Shown: piece by piece, positions 1 through 11,800 of the stretch
How the letters are laid out: each line of letters starts with the position of its first letter
Numbering within the stretch: the stretch's first letter is position 1
NCBI GenBank assembly: GCA_000149265.1
Contig: CH002024.1
Coordinates: 361,196 to 425,195 of the forward strand
DNA length: 64,000 nt
Direction of reading: 5' to 3'
Source of the DNA: Ciona savignyi
Lineage: Eukaryota; Chordata; Ascidiacea; Phlebobranchia; Cionidae
Notes under the pieces: model-generated
Told to the model about the DNA's origin: nothing
The model's input: the letters and a program-made list of their open reading frames with translations, nothing else
Databases searched by the model: none
Position numbers and translations under genes: made by a program

Positions 1-44
1 AAGATTGCCGGTGTGTTAATCCCTTGGTTTTCTCGTTCACAGGA
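1..44 (+). repeat. SINE tail abutting assembly gap
   Basis: The 44 bases match the 3' end of the composite SINE that recurs across the window (the stretch running from the gattgcc motif to the cccattcac motif). The copy is cut by the run of Ns. Confidence 0.7.
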
Positions 45-144
45 NNNNNNNNNNNNNNNNNNNNNNNNNNNNNNNNNNNNNNNNNNNNNNNNNNNNNNNN
101 NNNNNNNNNNNNNNNNNNNNNNNNNNNNNNNNNNNNNNNNNNNN
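45..144. other. assembly gap of 100 N
   Basis: Exactly 100 Ns, the usual convention for a gap of unknown size. A SINE tail lies on the left and retrotransposon RNase H coding sequence on the right, so the missing part may hold the rest of the retroelement or the join may be wrong. Confidence 0.95.
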
Positions 145-2033
145 CAATTACGCAACCGATGGCGAAGTCGGAAGCATCGGTATCTAGAACGAAAGGTTCT
201 TTAAAGTTCGGGTACTGCAAAACCGGAGCAGATATCAGCGAGTTTTTTAAAGCAACGAATGCTTGTTGACAATCGTCGGACCAGTGAAATTTTTGTTTTT
301 TCTCCGTTAATTTATGCAATGGCGAAGCAATACGTGCATAGTCCTTGACAAATTTCCGGTAATAGGAGGTAAGTCCGACAAATTGTCGTACTTGTTTTGT
401 GTTTTTGGGTGTTGGCCATTCTCTTACGGCAGCAACCTTTGCCGGGTCACAACATACACCATCTTTTGAGATGATATGTCCCAAAAACGCCACCTTTTCT
501 CCAAAGAGGTTACACTTTGACGGTTTAAGTGTTAGCCCCGCTTTCTCTATGCGGCAAAATACGTCATCTAAACGTTGAAGATGCTCTTCAAAATTTCGTC
601 CATAGACAATTATATCATCCAAATATGCTAGTACCCCGTTCCATTCTACCCCATTGAGCACAATGCGCATTAGGTTTTGAAATGTAGCAGCAGAATTCGA
701 AAGCCCCATTGGCATGACATTAAATTCAAACAGGCCGGCATGACTTGCGAAGGCGGTTTTCTCTCTAGATTCTTTATCCATAGGGATTTGCCAATAACCC
801 GATTTTAAATCAAGTGTTGAAAAGAATACTGACCCAGACATCTCATCCAAACTGTCGTCAATTCTGGGTATGGGATAGCTATTCTTTTTTGACACCTCGT
901 TGAGCCGCCTATAATCAATACAAAATCTCGGCTCACCTGTTTTTTTTTCGAACCAAAACAATTGGACTGGACCATGGTGACGTAGATGACCGGATCAAGT
1001 CCTGTTCTTTCATCTCTGATATGATCTTTTCGATCTCCTGTTTGGTGTTGTAAGCCGTACGACGCGGATATTGGCGTATGGGTTCGGCGTTCCCGGTATC
1101 GATAGTATGTTTCATCAAGTGAGTTTGACCAAGGTCAAATGACGACGTGGAGAATGCCCGCTCGTGCTTCTGCAAAAGTTGACACACTCGTTCTTTTTGT
1201 GGCGATGTCAATGTTTCACCCAGCTTCACACTATCCCGCACATCTTTCGTTTTGCTCTGCGCTAAAACACACTTATCTTGGTTAGAGATAGAGCAAATAT
1301 TTTGGGTCGAAGATGACTGTGTCAGATTCGAATGCTGGATTTTCGGTTCACTCCAGGCTACACAAGTTTCTGGTAAGAAGTTAGGCACGTTTCCAAATGC
1401 AGACACCGGTGTCATTGTGGCAAGTCGCACACCACTCGGTATACAAATGATCTCGTCCGTAAAATTTGCAACCTTTATGGGTACTCGGCCTGCTTTTACT
1501 GCCGTAAGCCCGTTACCCGGTAATAAACCATACTTGGCACCAAATCCCTCTAATCGCTCAACAAACACCGGAAAATCAGGTACATTGTCGTCACCTGGGT
1601 GGTTCTCCATTGCGCAGTGCACTATCAATTCGGTAAAAGCTTGGACTTGTACACTTTCCACAACGTATATTTCCTGACATTCAGGAATAAAAGATTTGTT
1701 CAATATTGGGATGCTTGCGTCGCCAGCCATCATAACGTTCGTTCTGTAACATAAACGACACTGGTTTTTCTGCAAGAAATCTAAACCCAAAATAAATTTG
1801 TGTGCGATATCTATGGACACGTATACTTTCATGGAAACATTTAATCCACCGACAGCGAGCATAGTGTATGTAGTTCCCAATACTCCCACCGGTTTATCGT
1901 TGGCGCCAACAAACCGGATATTTGGAGACAATTCCAACAGCCGTGTACCCGGCTGTATTTTGTCCAGCACGTCTTTTCGTATCAGCGTGATTGTCGAGCC
2001 AGTATCAACCAAAGCAGCTGATTGTAACATCAT
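145..2033 (-). pseudogene. retrotransposon Pol: protease, reverse transcriptase, start of RNase H
   Basis: The open frame 2033-933 begins with the aspartic protease active-site motif (DTGS) and runs through the linker into the fingers of reverse transcriptase. It then ends at a TGA directly after a run of nine A residues (T on the plus strand, about 940-948). The next frame continues the reverse transcriptase without further stops to the gap, with the YLDD catalytic motif at about 632-604 and the first RNase H aspartate (TDAS) near 175. The homopolymer position suggests either a one-base slip in the element or a sequencing error. In the protease frame a TGA lies immediately upstream of the ATG at 2033, so translation would need reinitiation or frameshifting from gag. 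Integrase is not in the window. Confidence 0.85.
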
Positions 2034-3063
2034 TCACGAGGATATTAGCAAACCGATGTAATTTAATCGGTTTAGTACAACCTACTTTTTTGAGCTTGAC
2101 TGGGACTTCAATTCTGCTTACGGTGTTTTGATTATTCTCCACTCCAGCGCCCCTTCGCTCGCATTGTGGCCTGTGGGTTATTGCACGTTCAGTAAAAGTT
2201 TTACTCTTGGCAGAGACACGTACTTTCCCGTTTATCCTGTCGACTTGTCGCTGGACATTAGGGCAGAATCGCCTAATGTGTCCACGTTCACCACAACTAA
2301 AACACTCATGTTCGACAAAGTTTGAGCCATATTCTCTTGGTCGACTTAATATCGGCTGGTATTGCTGCCTTGCCTCGCGCTCGCCGAATTCTACGAATGT
2401 GCGTTGTAGGCCTTCGATGCTCGTTTTCATTGCCCGTATCCCTTGTACTATTTCGTTTTGGTGTGCGACACTTTCTATCGATCCTTCCGATTTCGATGTG
2501 GAGCTAAATGGAGGTGAAATAGGAGCTACCTCTAGTGAATGTGAAGTTGTAGCTTGCAACATTATCTGCGCAGCTTCCCAGAAATCACGGGAAAAATCTA
2601 TTTTACTCGGGATTGTTTTTGCTAACTCACGGTCGCGTATGCCGTTCATTAACACCATATACGTCACTTCATTACGGAGATGTGCTTCCTCATCTAGAGA
2701 GTACGCACGACCCCCTAGGTGTTTTACGGCGAATACAAACTGTTCGTTACTTTCATGTGGCATTTGACAACGCCTTATTAGCTCCGCTCGCAAAGATTCA
2801 CGTTGTGTGTTTCCACCATTTAAGCTTAGAGCACGTTCGATCAAAGTCTTAAATGGTAGTTCATAAATACAAGCATCCTTTGCTTGTATTTTCCATTTTA
2901 ATTCTTCGGGTATTGAGGTAAGGAATAGGTGACGCTTAACCTCGTCGTTTGCTTTCACACTCTCACAATAAGAGTGGAACACCCTTATAAAATCGACAAG
3001 ATCTTGTTTGGGCGAAAATACGGGCGGGGACATAAATAAATTAAAAGACATAACGAACGTCAA
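2005..3063 (-). CDS. retrotransposon Gag-like protein (352 aa)
   Basis: Structural protein of the Ty3/gypsy element. The N-terminal two thirds show a retrotransposon gag fold pattern (helical, rich in charged residues, no membrane segments). Near residue 250 there is a CCHC zinc knuckle, CX2CX4HX4C (C-FSC-GERGH-IRRF-C), typical of nucleocapsids. The first ATG after the LTR and leader is at 3063. The frame stops at 2005, inside the start of the protease. The sequence leading into the protease (VNDV) is still in the gag frame, so gag and protease were probably one continuous frame that is now offset by one base. A programmed +1 shift, as in Ty3, is the alternative. Confidence 0.8.
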   Translation of the reverse strand: MTFVMSFNLFMSPPVFSPKQDLVDFIRVFHSYCESVKANDEVKRHLFLTSIPEELKWKIQAKDACIYELPFKTLIERALSLNGGNTQRESLRAELIRRCQMPHESNEQFVFAVKHLGGRAYSLDEEAHLRNEVTYMVLMNGIRDRELAKTIPSKIDFSRDFWEAAQIMLQATTSHSLEVAPISPPFSSTSKSEGSIESVAHQNEIVQGIRAMKTSIEGLQRTFVEFGEREARQQYQPILSRPREYGSNFVEHECFSCGERGHIRRFCPNVQRQVDRINGKVRVSAKSKTFTERAITHRPQCERRGAGVENNQNTVSRIEVPVKLKKVGCTKPIKLHRFANILVNDVTISCFG

Positions 3064-3129
3064 TTTTAAAAACTATAAAAACGAGTTCTCGCTGTAGAGT
3101 AAACTAAGACAGACTAAGCGATTACAGGG

Positions 3130-3146
3130 TCCTGGCAGGATCGCCA
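3130..3146 (-). other. retrotransposon primer-binding site, tRNA-Arg type
   Basis: On the minus strand the 17 bases start TGGCGATCC and are complementary to a tRNA 3' end reading TCCTGGCAGGATCGCCA. That is the TΨC-acceptor end known for insect tRNA-Arg(ACG). The site begins three bases after the LTR end, as expected for a minus-strand primer site. Priming by arginine tRNA is an inference from this match. Confidence 0.75.
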
Positions 3147-3149
3147 ATT

Positions 3150-3744
3150 TGTTACGGCTTTTGCGCCTAGAATAGTGTGGTCCCAGAACCCTGTTTTAAC
3201 GGCCAATCGTGAGACCTGTCTGCCTTAGTCTACTATAAATAATACGCCATTACAATAGGGCGATTTAATAAAACGTAAAGGATAAAAGAATAATAAAAAC
3301 TGCGACAAACGTCAACTGGTATCTGATAGCGCTCAATACACCGTACAATACTCCGTCCAATACTCGATACGCCGTACAATACTCAATATACTCAAACACG
3401 ATACTCAAAGCTTGGAGAAGGAAAATACTGTGACACTTGTTGGAAGGTACAACGAGAACTGCCATGACAAAATAGTTTAGGCCGGACAACGGTAAAAGCT
3501 TGAAAAACAATTAGTGCCGACAATTGATAACCGTGTGTGCGGGTGGCTAGAACGCCTAAAGAGGTGCAACTTAAAACCATCTTGGTCATAGATAAAGTGC
3601 TAAGTAGCAATTAAAAGTGCAAAGTAAAGATAATAGTGCAAATGAAAACAAGTGGAAAAGCTTGAAAAATTAAGACGATGTGAACAATAAAAGGAAAACA
3701 ACAACTTTAAAACCGAAAACTCTTACTCCAACCAATCCATAACA
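3150..3744 (-). repeat. 5' LTR of the retrotransposon
   Basis: The boundary next to the primer site is well defined: the LTR ends ...CCGTAACA (minus strand). The outer end is proposed at 3744, where the minus strand reads TGTTATGG, giving imperfect inverted termini TGTTRYGG and a length of 595 bp. The second LTR is not in the window, so the outer end is uncertain; 3750 is an alternative. Confidence 0.55.
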
Positions 3745-5449
3745 CTAACATTCTCGTTATACAACCAGCTCACAGTTAAGTTGCTGGAGCTATTACAGTA
3801 TGTGAATACGTAGACATGACTTTAAATGTAAGGTGGCTTGCTGAGGTGCACAGTAATAAACATCATAATCACAGTCGAGTTTCTGGAGCTTCAGAGTGTG
3901 TGTATAATCAGACAATATTAAAGCAGCAAATATAATGTGAAAGCTTTTAAACGAATACTAACAGAGTTATTTATAATCAAGCGTAGATCGTCGACCGTTT
4001 TTTTTTCGCTAAATAATCGTGACATGGGGAACATTATTTGTCGCATATGAGGGTGGCGATCAGCTGTTAGGTTGTAGGTTAAATTCCTACTTAAACTTCT
4101 CAAGCCTTAGTGTAATTATGTATCCAAGAAAATATCGGTTAATTGCGCCAGCTTGCTTGGAGTTACTACTTAATTTTAGTCCGTGGATATGTTATAAATA
4201 AGTATTTAAATGGTTAGTTAAGTGCGTTGTCAAGGTACCAATACCTGAAAGAGTTCTGATAGGAATTGAATTCACAACCTGTCGGATGATCACCACCATC
4301 CCCAACCACTACACTATTCAGCTATCAACTTTATAACTCTATTCATTCTGGACATGACCGAAGCACGATCAGAAAACCTCAAATTATATGTCACTCACGT
4401 AACTTGGCCGAACGCGTGTGCCAACAAATCAATTATGCAAAGACTTTGTTCACCGAGCACACAGAGACATTGTGTTACGGTGCGACTCGTGAAGGCTATG
4501 CAGATAGTGCGTTCGAAATCGACGTCTAATTTTCGTAAATACGCGTGTTATGGAGATTATAGTCAGACGAAAACGAGTGTTTTTATTTAAAAGTTTTGCC
4601 TTTTGTTTGCATTGTAACCTTTGTGTATACTAGATAATAACTCGTGAAACTAACAAATAATTCATGTATTCTATTGCTAAATATATTTATTTTGATCTCA
4701 TTTAGGCTACCATCACTGTATCGCGATTGAATCAATATCGCGTTGAATAAATTTCCTCATCACTGTTTTACGTTATTTTGTCATTTTTGAATTTTCACCG
4801 TTAGGCTACATATTACCGGATTCGTGACTTTTGGTAATTACCATGGATAAATTACAGAATCGCTATACTGATATGCGTAATGCAGATGTGTTGGTGAAAC
4901 CACAGACTCTCTATTTAAATGTCCATGATAAAACTTGACACAGAGGTTTCATGTTACCTCAATCTATGTGAAGATAAGCATTGCGAAACTTCTTTTCAAC
5001 ATCGGGGGAATACCCTGACTTTTTATCCACAATAGGCACTTAATCCTCCTTAGTTTTGTATTAAAAAATATAATGTTGATAAACAGTTCGTACCCATAAA
5101 ATTAAGTAATTTTCATAATTTTTGCGTTTCTAGTTTCTGAATTTAATGTCCAAATATATTTCTAACTAAACACCAAGTCTATATAAAAAACATATATTTT
5201 ATATTTACAGAATCGTAACTTGGTTTATAATTTGTGGATTTGTTTTGGAAATCAACATTCGTAGACATTAATAGTTTTGTGTTCATTAAGTTACAACAAT
5301 AACATTGGGATTTTGCAAGGTCATTTGGCTGTAAACAGGAACCTTATCACAGTTCCAATATTTATTTTGCTTTCGGTACAATCATTAGGTAGTTATATCT
5401 GTATGTTTATCAATATTATTTTATTACAAATCTATTTTTAGGATATGAT
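3745..5449. other. intergenic, repeat remnants only
   Basis: From about 3757 to 3905 there are two diverged pieces of the ~109-bp repeat seen as arrays further right (the motif gagttgctggagctattacag). The rest is AT-rich. Short ORFs at 4354-4590 and 4842-4937 have no recognisable similarity, and no exon structure was found. Confidence 0.5.
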
Positions 5450-5722
5450 AGGATATTCATCTTTATTCCCGTGAATGGGAAAACCAAGGGGGTTATCACA
5501 CAGGCAATCGTCAGATCACCTTGCGCCCATCGTTGGGTTACCGAAGCTATTGCAGCGTGTTGTATATAATCGACACGTTCCTTCAATTTGGTAGAACCCT
5601 TTAATGCTGCTGGGTTCAGGCAATGTCCGTAAAGTGCCTTGCCCAAGGACACAACCGACTAGCTAGCGACCAGTTTCGCACCTTCAACCTTTCGAATGAA
5701 AGGCGACGCACTTAACCGTTAG
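5450..5722 (-). repeat. composite SINE, near full length
   Basis: Minus-orientation copy from the tail (ggatattcatc) to the tRNA-like head (gcgacgcacttaacc). It lies 60-90 bases upstream of the kelch-like copy A acceptor, so it is part of that gene's promoter-proximal region. Confidence 0.8.
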
Positions 5723-5808
5723 AAGATATTAGTACATATAAATTTACCTATAATTTTGCTTTATTATTGTATTTTGCACTTACAGAATTTAAACATTGAT
5801 GTATCTCA

Positions 5809-8800
5809 ATGGAAAAAATGACACTGTCTATCAGTGGAACAAGTTCTGCCAAAACTTACAACATAGACCATGGATCTGCCCTTCTTCAATTTGCCAACCA
5901 GTCGCGGATAGATGGTGATTTCAACGATATCACAATTTGTGTGGAAGGGAACAACATTCGTGCAAATAAGATGGTTCTCTCATGTTTTTCCAATTTCTTT
6001 AAAACCATGTTTACAACCGAGGTTTGTTTTATTAATTGTTATTGATGACGTAATTATTAGAACTTATGTATAACTTGGCTTACCAAGCTTTAGTCAGAAC
6101 AAAATCATCTGCATTTTGGGAACATTGCTTGAAGGCACTGGTATATTTTGCTTGGCAGTTGAAATAAAAATTTAATCCATGAATTTATTCTATTAGATGA
6201 AGGAGAAGTACAAGGATAGTGTAGCAGTCCAAGATGTAGATTTTGGAACCATAGAGGCTCTTGTGGAGTTTATGTATACTGGACGAATCGAGATCAATGG
6301 CAACAATGCCTGCAATATTCTGGCAGTCTCTGATTACTTGCGAATGGAATGTAGGAATAATATATTTCTAACTGGTTGCTTGCTGTAATCTAATATGTAA
6401 ATAAATCGTGTTCTCACTATATTGGAAGTCATAGTATCTGTAGCTGATGTGTTATACCAACTGTTGTGCCCACCACCCCATCACCCACAGTATTCCATCC
6501 CTGTCAAAGCTAAATTAGTTATTAGTGATTGGTCACACATGTTAGTGATTGATTTGTAGTGTTAACACTGGTTTAACATTTTCTAATTTCAGCTGCCCGG
6601 GTATTGTGCATCGAATATCTATCGGGTTCAATTTCTGTCCAAAACTGTTTGACGAGCCATGCATTGGTTGATAGATACGATGTACCAGAGTTAAAAAGCA
6701 AAGTCAACCAATTTATTATTGACAGTTATAAACAAATTATCAGCCTCCATGATTTCCAGCAACTGTCCAAAGATCAAGTTGTGAAGCTCCTTGAGGAAAC
6801 TCATAAAAAGGTTGATTTTGTCTGCTTGCGATTAATCAAACAAAAATTAATTGTTTTTTAACAAACTAAACATGAAATAAAAATAACCAACATTCATCCC
6901 AAAAAGGTTGTTATTATTATTTTCCATACTTACCGTACCTATATGTACAGAATGGAGTTAAATAAAATTAAACAAGGCTATGTTAATGTTTTTTTTATAA
7001 TATAAATTGCTAAATAAGGTATTTTATATTACAAAAAAAAACATTATGTATTTAATAAAATAAATTGTGGGACTACTGTAAATAATATCTCCAAAATATT
7101 TTCCTCCTATGAAAACAACTAATCAATAGATGAGGTAAACAATATTTTTGTTTAACTAGTTGATAATTCCTTCCATTTAAATCTGAGGATGTCATTGACC
7201 AAACCATCCATCCAGGTTTGTCCTGATTTGATTTATACTGCTGTCATGAACTGGGTTAAGTCGGATGTGGCTGCCAGGGAAGGTTACTTGAACGAACTCA
7301 TCAAGTTTATTGATTCCGATGGCTTGACAAATGAGACCCTTGGAGATGTGGATGCTATCAAGGTGAGAATGGGCAGGATAGGATACTTTTGTTTATTCCC
7401 GATGGTGGAAAAATGCAAGCATCATACCGTTTGTGTTTATTCACCAGTCCACATTTGGGTTATCTAAACTATGGTAGTATGCTGTATAGTAATGGATGTG
7501 TGTTTTCGTTTTTGTTCTACCCAATAATCCACTGAGTTGGAGCAAAGTGGAATACCACAGAACAAATGTCCAGAAGCTGGATTCAAACTCGCAACCTTCC
7601 AGCTCACACATTAACACTGAGCTACCCAGCTGGACCAATATCTGAAATATTACTTTATATAGTTTAACTTGAATTTAATTTGTATTTAGATTGTCCTTCA
7701 AGCGCAAGGTGATTGGTTTTATAAGCACTGCCAAGCTATGGCTCAGAGATTCAAGAACAAAGGTATAAATGAATTTTAATTTTATGGTTAAAATAAAATT
7801 TCTGTTTTACCCTGTTTAAAGGCAAGGCCCTGCACATGTTATCATAAGTGGTCAATAAGATTAATACTTGCTTCCAGAGCTGTGATTCTTGTATGTTGTA
7901 GTTATTGCTGTGTATTTGTTAATATCGGATATTGCTGTTGTTTGGTATGATTCACCTGAATACGATTCACCTGATATGTAAAAGGCCTGGAAAGTATATT
8001 TTTAAATATTGACCTGTTGTAAATATAAGTGTGTTAGTGTGGCATCTTATTTATTCCTTTTATTATTAGAGAGTTCTATCATCTCAGTTGGTGGGAGTGA
8101 GACTTTAAACAAAGTTTTTAAATATGATTTGCAAACACAGAAATGGAGTGAACTGCCGGTAAGTTTTCTCGTTTGTTTTTAAGCATATAAAACAGAAGTT
8201 TAAAATTAATAACAAATTGTTTCTTCATTGGTACATAAACATACATAAACAAAGTTATCTTGGCATCCAGCCATACATGTAGTAAAGACAAGACACATCC
8301 ACTTGTTGGATTGCATGGTTATACTCATGATGTCATCTTAACTTTGAGCCATAGCGTTTCCATATATCGAAACCATGGTGCTTACTGATTGGATACATCA
8401 TACATGTTCTGCTTTTTATGTAATTATGGGTTCTGTTAGAACGAAATGCATTACGATTTCACTCTGTTTTATTCTAATATTATCGGCGTCACTCTAATGT
8501 CGGACATGTCCGTTCATTGGGTAGAATGCATTATCCAATCAGGTTATAATTTTTAAGAATCCAAGTTGCTTTTTGTCTCGACTTTTAATTTTGAAAAAAA
8601 AAATTCAATTATAAGGTTATAAGGTTATTATAAGGGTTTGACCTTAATTTTTGAAACAAACAAGTGCAATTTTCGCTATCAAGAAAAAATGTAAAAAAAC
8701 GGGGGAAATTAAAAAATAGCCAAGTTTCCAACATTTTTGGAGTAAGTGTTATAGATAAATCGGCACTGGTAAGGATTATTAACTTCGCATTGTAAAGAAA

Positions 8801-11800
8801 GTTGTAGATGGGATAGAATATTCATGTTTGTCCCCGTGAATAGAAAATCCAAGGTGGTTAATACACAGGCATTCGTCAGATCACCTCAAATTGGAGGAAA
8901 GTGTCTATCATATACAACACACTGCAGTAGCTACGGTAACCCGACGATGGGCGCGAGGTGATCTGACGATTGGCCGTGTGTTAACCCCCTTGGTTTTCCC
9001 ATTCACGGGGATAATTATGAACCTGGAGAAGCACAATTGTCTATACATAACACAAGTTACCATGAAAAATTCCTTAAAAAATAAAAATCGTATGTAAATA
9101 TAATACTATAACACTACAAACCAACACAAATCGATAGTAAATTTTATTTCCAATAAAAAAAGGTTAAGATAGCTTTTTCCCACCATAAATTATTTTTCAG
9201 GAAATACCCCAACACTCAACCGCCCTTAAATCGTTGACTTGTCTGGTTTTCTCCATAATAACAGGAATAAAATTATAAACTACTGAGTTTAGGAGGTGTT
9301 AGCTAAAATTAATGGAAAATTTTGAGTAACCTGCACCAGGGAAACTTCTGCCTCAAACATATAAGTACGATGACCATTCCCGAAGGCAATTTGTATCCGA
9401 AATTCTTTTCCGATATATTTGGCGATTGCTTTTTCATATCTTAGAACTAAAAACCACAATTTGAATTTAATTAAGAAAAAAATATAAAATAAATCTGAAA
9501 ATTAAATTAGTTACAATATCCTAGTTATAAGTAGTAATCTTCTACTTTTAATAATAGCTATGTTTTACTTCCAATTAATATTGCACAAGGATTGTGCAGT
9601 GTGAGTGGATGTAGCAGTTTGGAGGATGAACTTATGCTTGGTTCCATACTGTCTTGTGACGACCAGTACATGGGTTAGGATAAATAGGCGGTAGATTCAA
9701 TATTGATTTGTAAGGACCGGAGTTTAATTAAAATGGAACTGATATTTGTTGATAGAACAAAATATGCTACGCAGTGGTATTGTGGATTGATTCTATGTTA
9801 AATTGACCGATTCAGCCACAGTAGGCTAAACCACCAATACTACAACAAGGTGGAAAGGGAACTGTATGAGTTAGTGGATCTGTACTGATGGTATGGGGGC
9901 TATGGGGTTTATTTCAAGGGTAAAAAATCAAATTTACCTCACTTTGGTATGTGGAGAAACGAGATCTATATGTTGAAATATTAAAATTGTTAAATTGAAT
10001 GAGAAACAAAAAGTATGAAAATAATGCGTGTAATAATAAAGTTATAAAAGTTGGTGTCAATCACACAAAAACCATTTACAAGAACTATTTACAAGTATAA
10101 AATAGTGATGTATGTCCAGTAATAAAAATTATTTAAAAAGTTTATTTTACAGAATCTACCAGTTGGTCGTGATTGTGGATCAGCTGTTGTTATCGATGGT
10201 GTTCTCTATTACTGTGGTGGAAACATTACAACTGATGACAATGACATCACATATAACATTGTTCATCGAATGGATTTAAAGAAAAAGAAATTAGAATGGA
10301 AGGAGGCAGGTTCAATGAATGTCAAGAGATTTGTTCATGATGCTGCTGTTTTAAATGGTTGTGTTTCTACATGTTTTGTGGGGTGATGTTTTCTAATGTG
10401 TTCGTACTCCAGGTTCAATCTTTACATTTGGTGGGATTGATCATACAGGCACTGAGGTTTCATCGAGTGAATGTTATGTTGTTTCACTGAACAAGTGGAT
10501 ATGCACAAAAGCAATGGATAAAGCTAGAAGTGGTCATTTTGTTGTTGCCTTTCAAGGTAGATGTTAAATGTCATTAATGCTTGCATTCACATTCCAATGT
10601 TCACAAGTCTTATTTTCTTATTTCTACCTAGAGAAGAACAGGATTATTGATCTGTATAAATTAGCGATTATGCTGTATAAATTAGCGATTATCTACAAAT
10701 AGCCTAATTATGTAGCACCTTCTTCGTAATGTCAATGTGTGTTATCATTAGTTAGATGCAGGGCCACTGGGGATATGGTATGCAGCTGGTTTGATAATTG
10801 ATGCATTTGTAGATTTTGAACATTGTATTCTTAGTTAGCACATATGCTTGGAATGCATTGTTCAATCTCTTGTCTGGGTTACAAAGGTTATGATCTCATC
10901 ATTATCCCTGGCATTTGGTAAAAGGTTGGGCTTTGGAATATGCACACTATTCTAGTCAAGTTACCAGAGCTAATACAATGAGTTATACCACAGACCAATT
11001 GCTGCTAATTTACTTACTGGGAAGTGAAAAAATCTTTTGTTTTAATATTACATGTTGAGGGACTGTATATATGATTACTTGCAAACACTTGACTTATTAT
11101 TGCAATGGTATTGGGCAATAAGTATTTTGTTCATTTGTATAAGATAAGTCTTTAATTTTATTATGGGTCCCAAAAATGGGACACATATTGTTTTTGTCAG
11201 TTTTTTTCGTTTTTTTAGTCAAAGGTTTGACAGGCATGGCGTAACGCCCCGACATCTACCAGAAGGAATAATGGCATCGTAATTATACTTAGCCATTTGT
11301 TAGACAACATGGTGTTGATATGCAGAAACCAAAATTTTGAGTAATAAATCCAGGGGAATTCCCCTGGGAGGTTAAAAACCAAAACGGTATTTTATATGAA
11401 AAATTTAGCGTTTTGTGGCATAGCGCTTGACGGCTGCTCCAGATTTGGTGGAATGTAAATGCATTGGTCACTTATTTAACACTTAGAAGAAATAAAAAAT
11501 TACCTAGAGAAATACCCTAAAAATAAGATTTTGTTTTCAAATCATGATTGTGACAGGCATACCATGTCGCCCTGGCCCTGACATCTACCAGAAAGAGTAA
11601 TGGAATCGCAATAAAAATTTGACTTTTTTAAACAACATGGTCTAGTTATGCAAACCAAACTTTTGGGTAATGAATCTAGGAAAATTCCCCTGAGACGTTA
11701 AAAAACAAAACATTTTTTTCTAATAAATTAGCTTTTTGGGGTATAGCGCTTAAACGGCTGCTCTAATTTCGATCAGATTTGGTGAACTGTTATACCATTA

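Larger units (their letters stand above)
145..3744 (-). mobile_element. Ty3/gypsy LTR retrotransposon, 5' part
   Basis: Read on the minus strand, the order is LTR (3744-3150), a primer-binding site three bases inside it, a gag frame with a zinc knuckle, an aspartic protease motif (DTGS), a reverse transcriptase with the YLDD core (about 632-604), and the first RNase H motif (TDAS) just before the gap. Protease-RT-RNase H order without an intervening integrase is that of Ty3/gypsy elements; the rest of RNase H, integrase and the 3' LTR are outside the window or in the gap. The coding region has two frame changes, so this copy is probably inactive unless they are sequence errors. Ciona is known to carry gypsy-class elements, but family membership was not tested. 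Confidence 0.85.

Noticed and set aside
1252-1677. 141-codon plus-strand ORF (and 2207-2767)
   Set aside because: Antisense shadows of the retrotransposon pol and gag frames.
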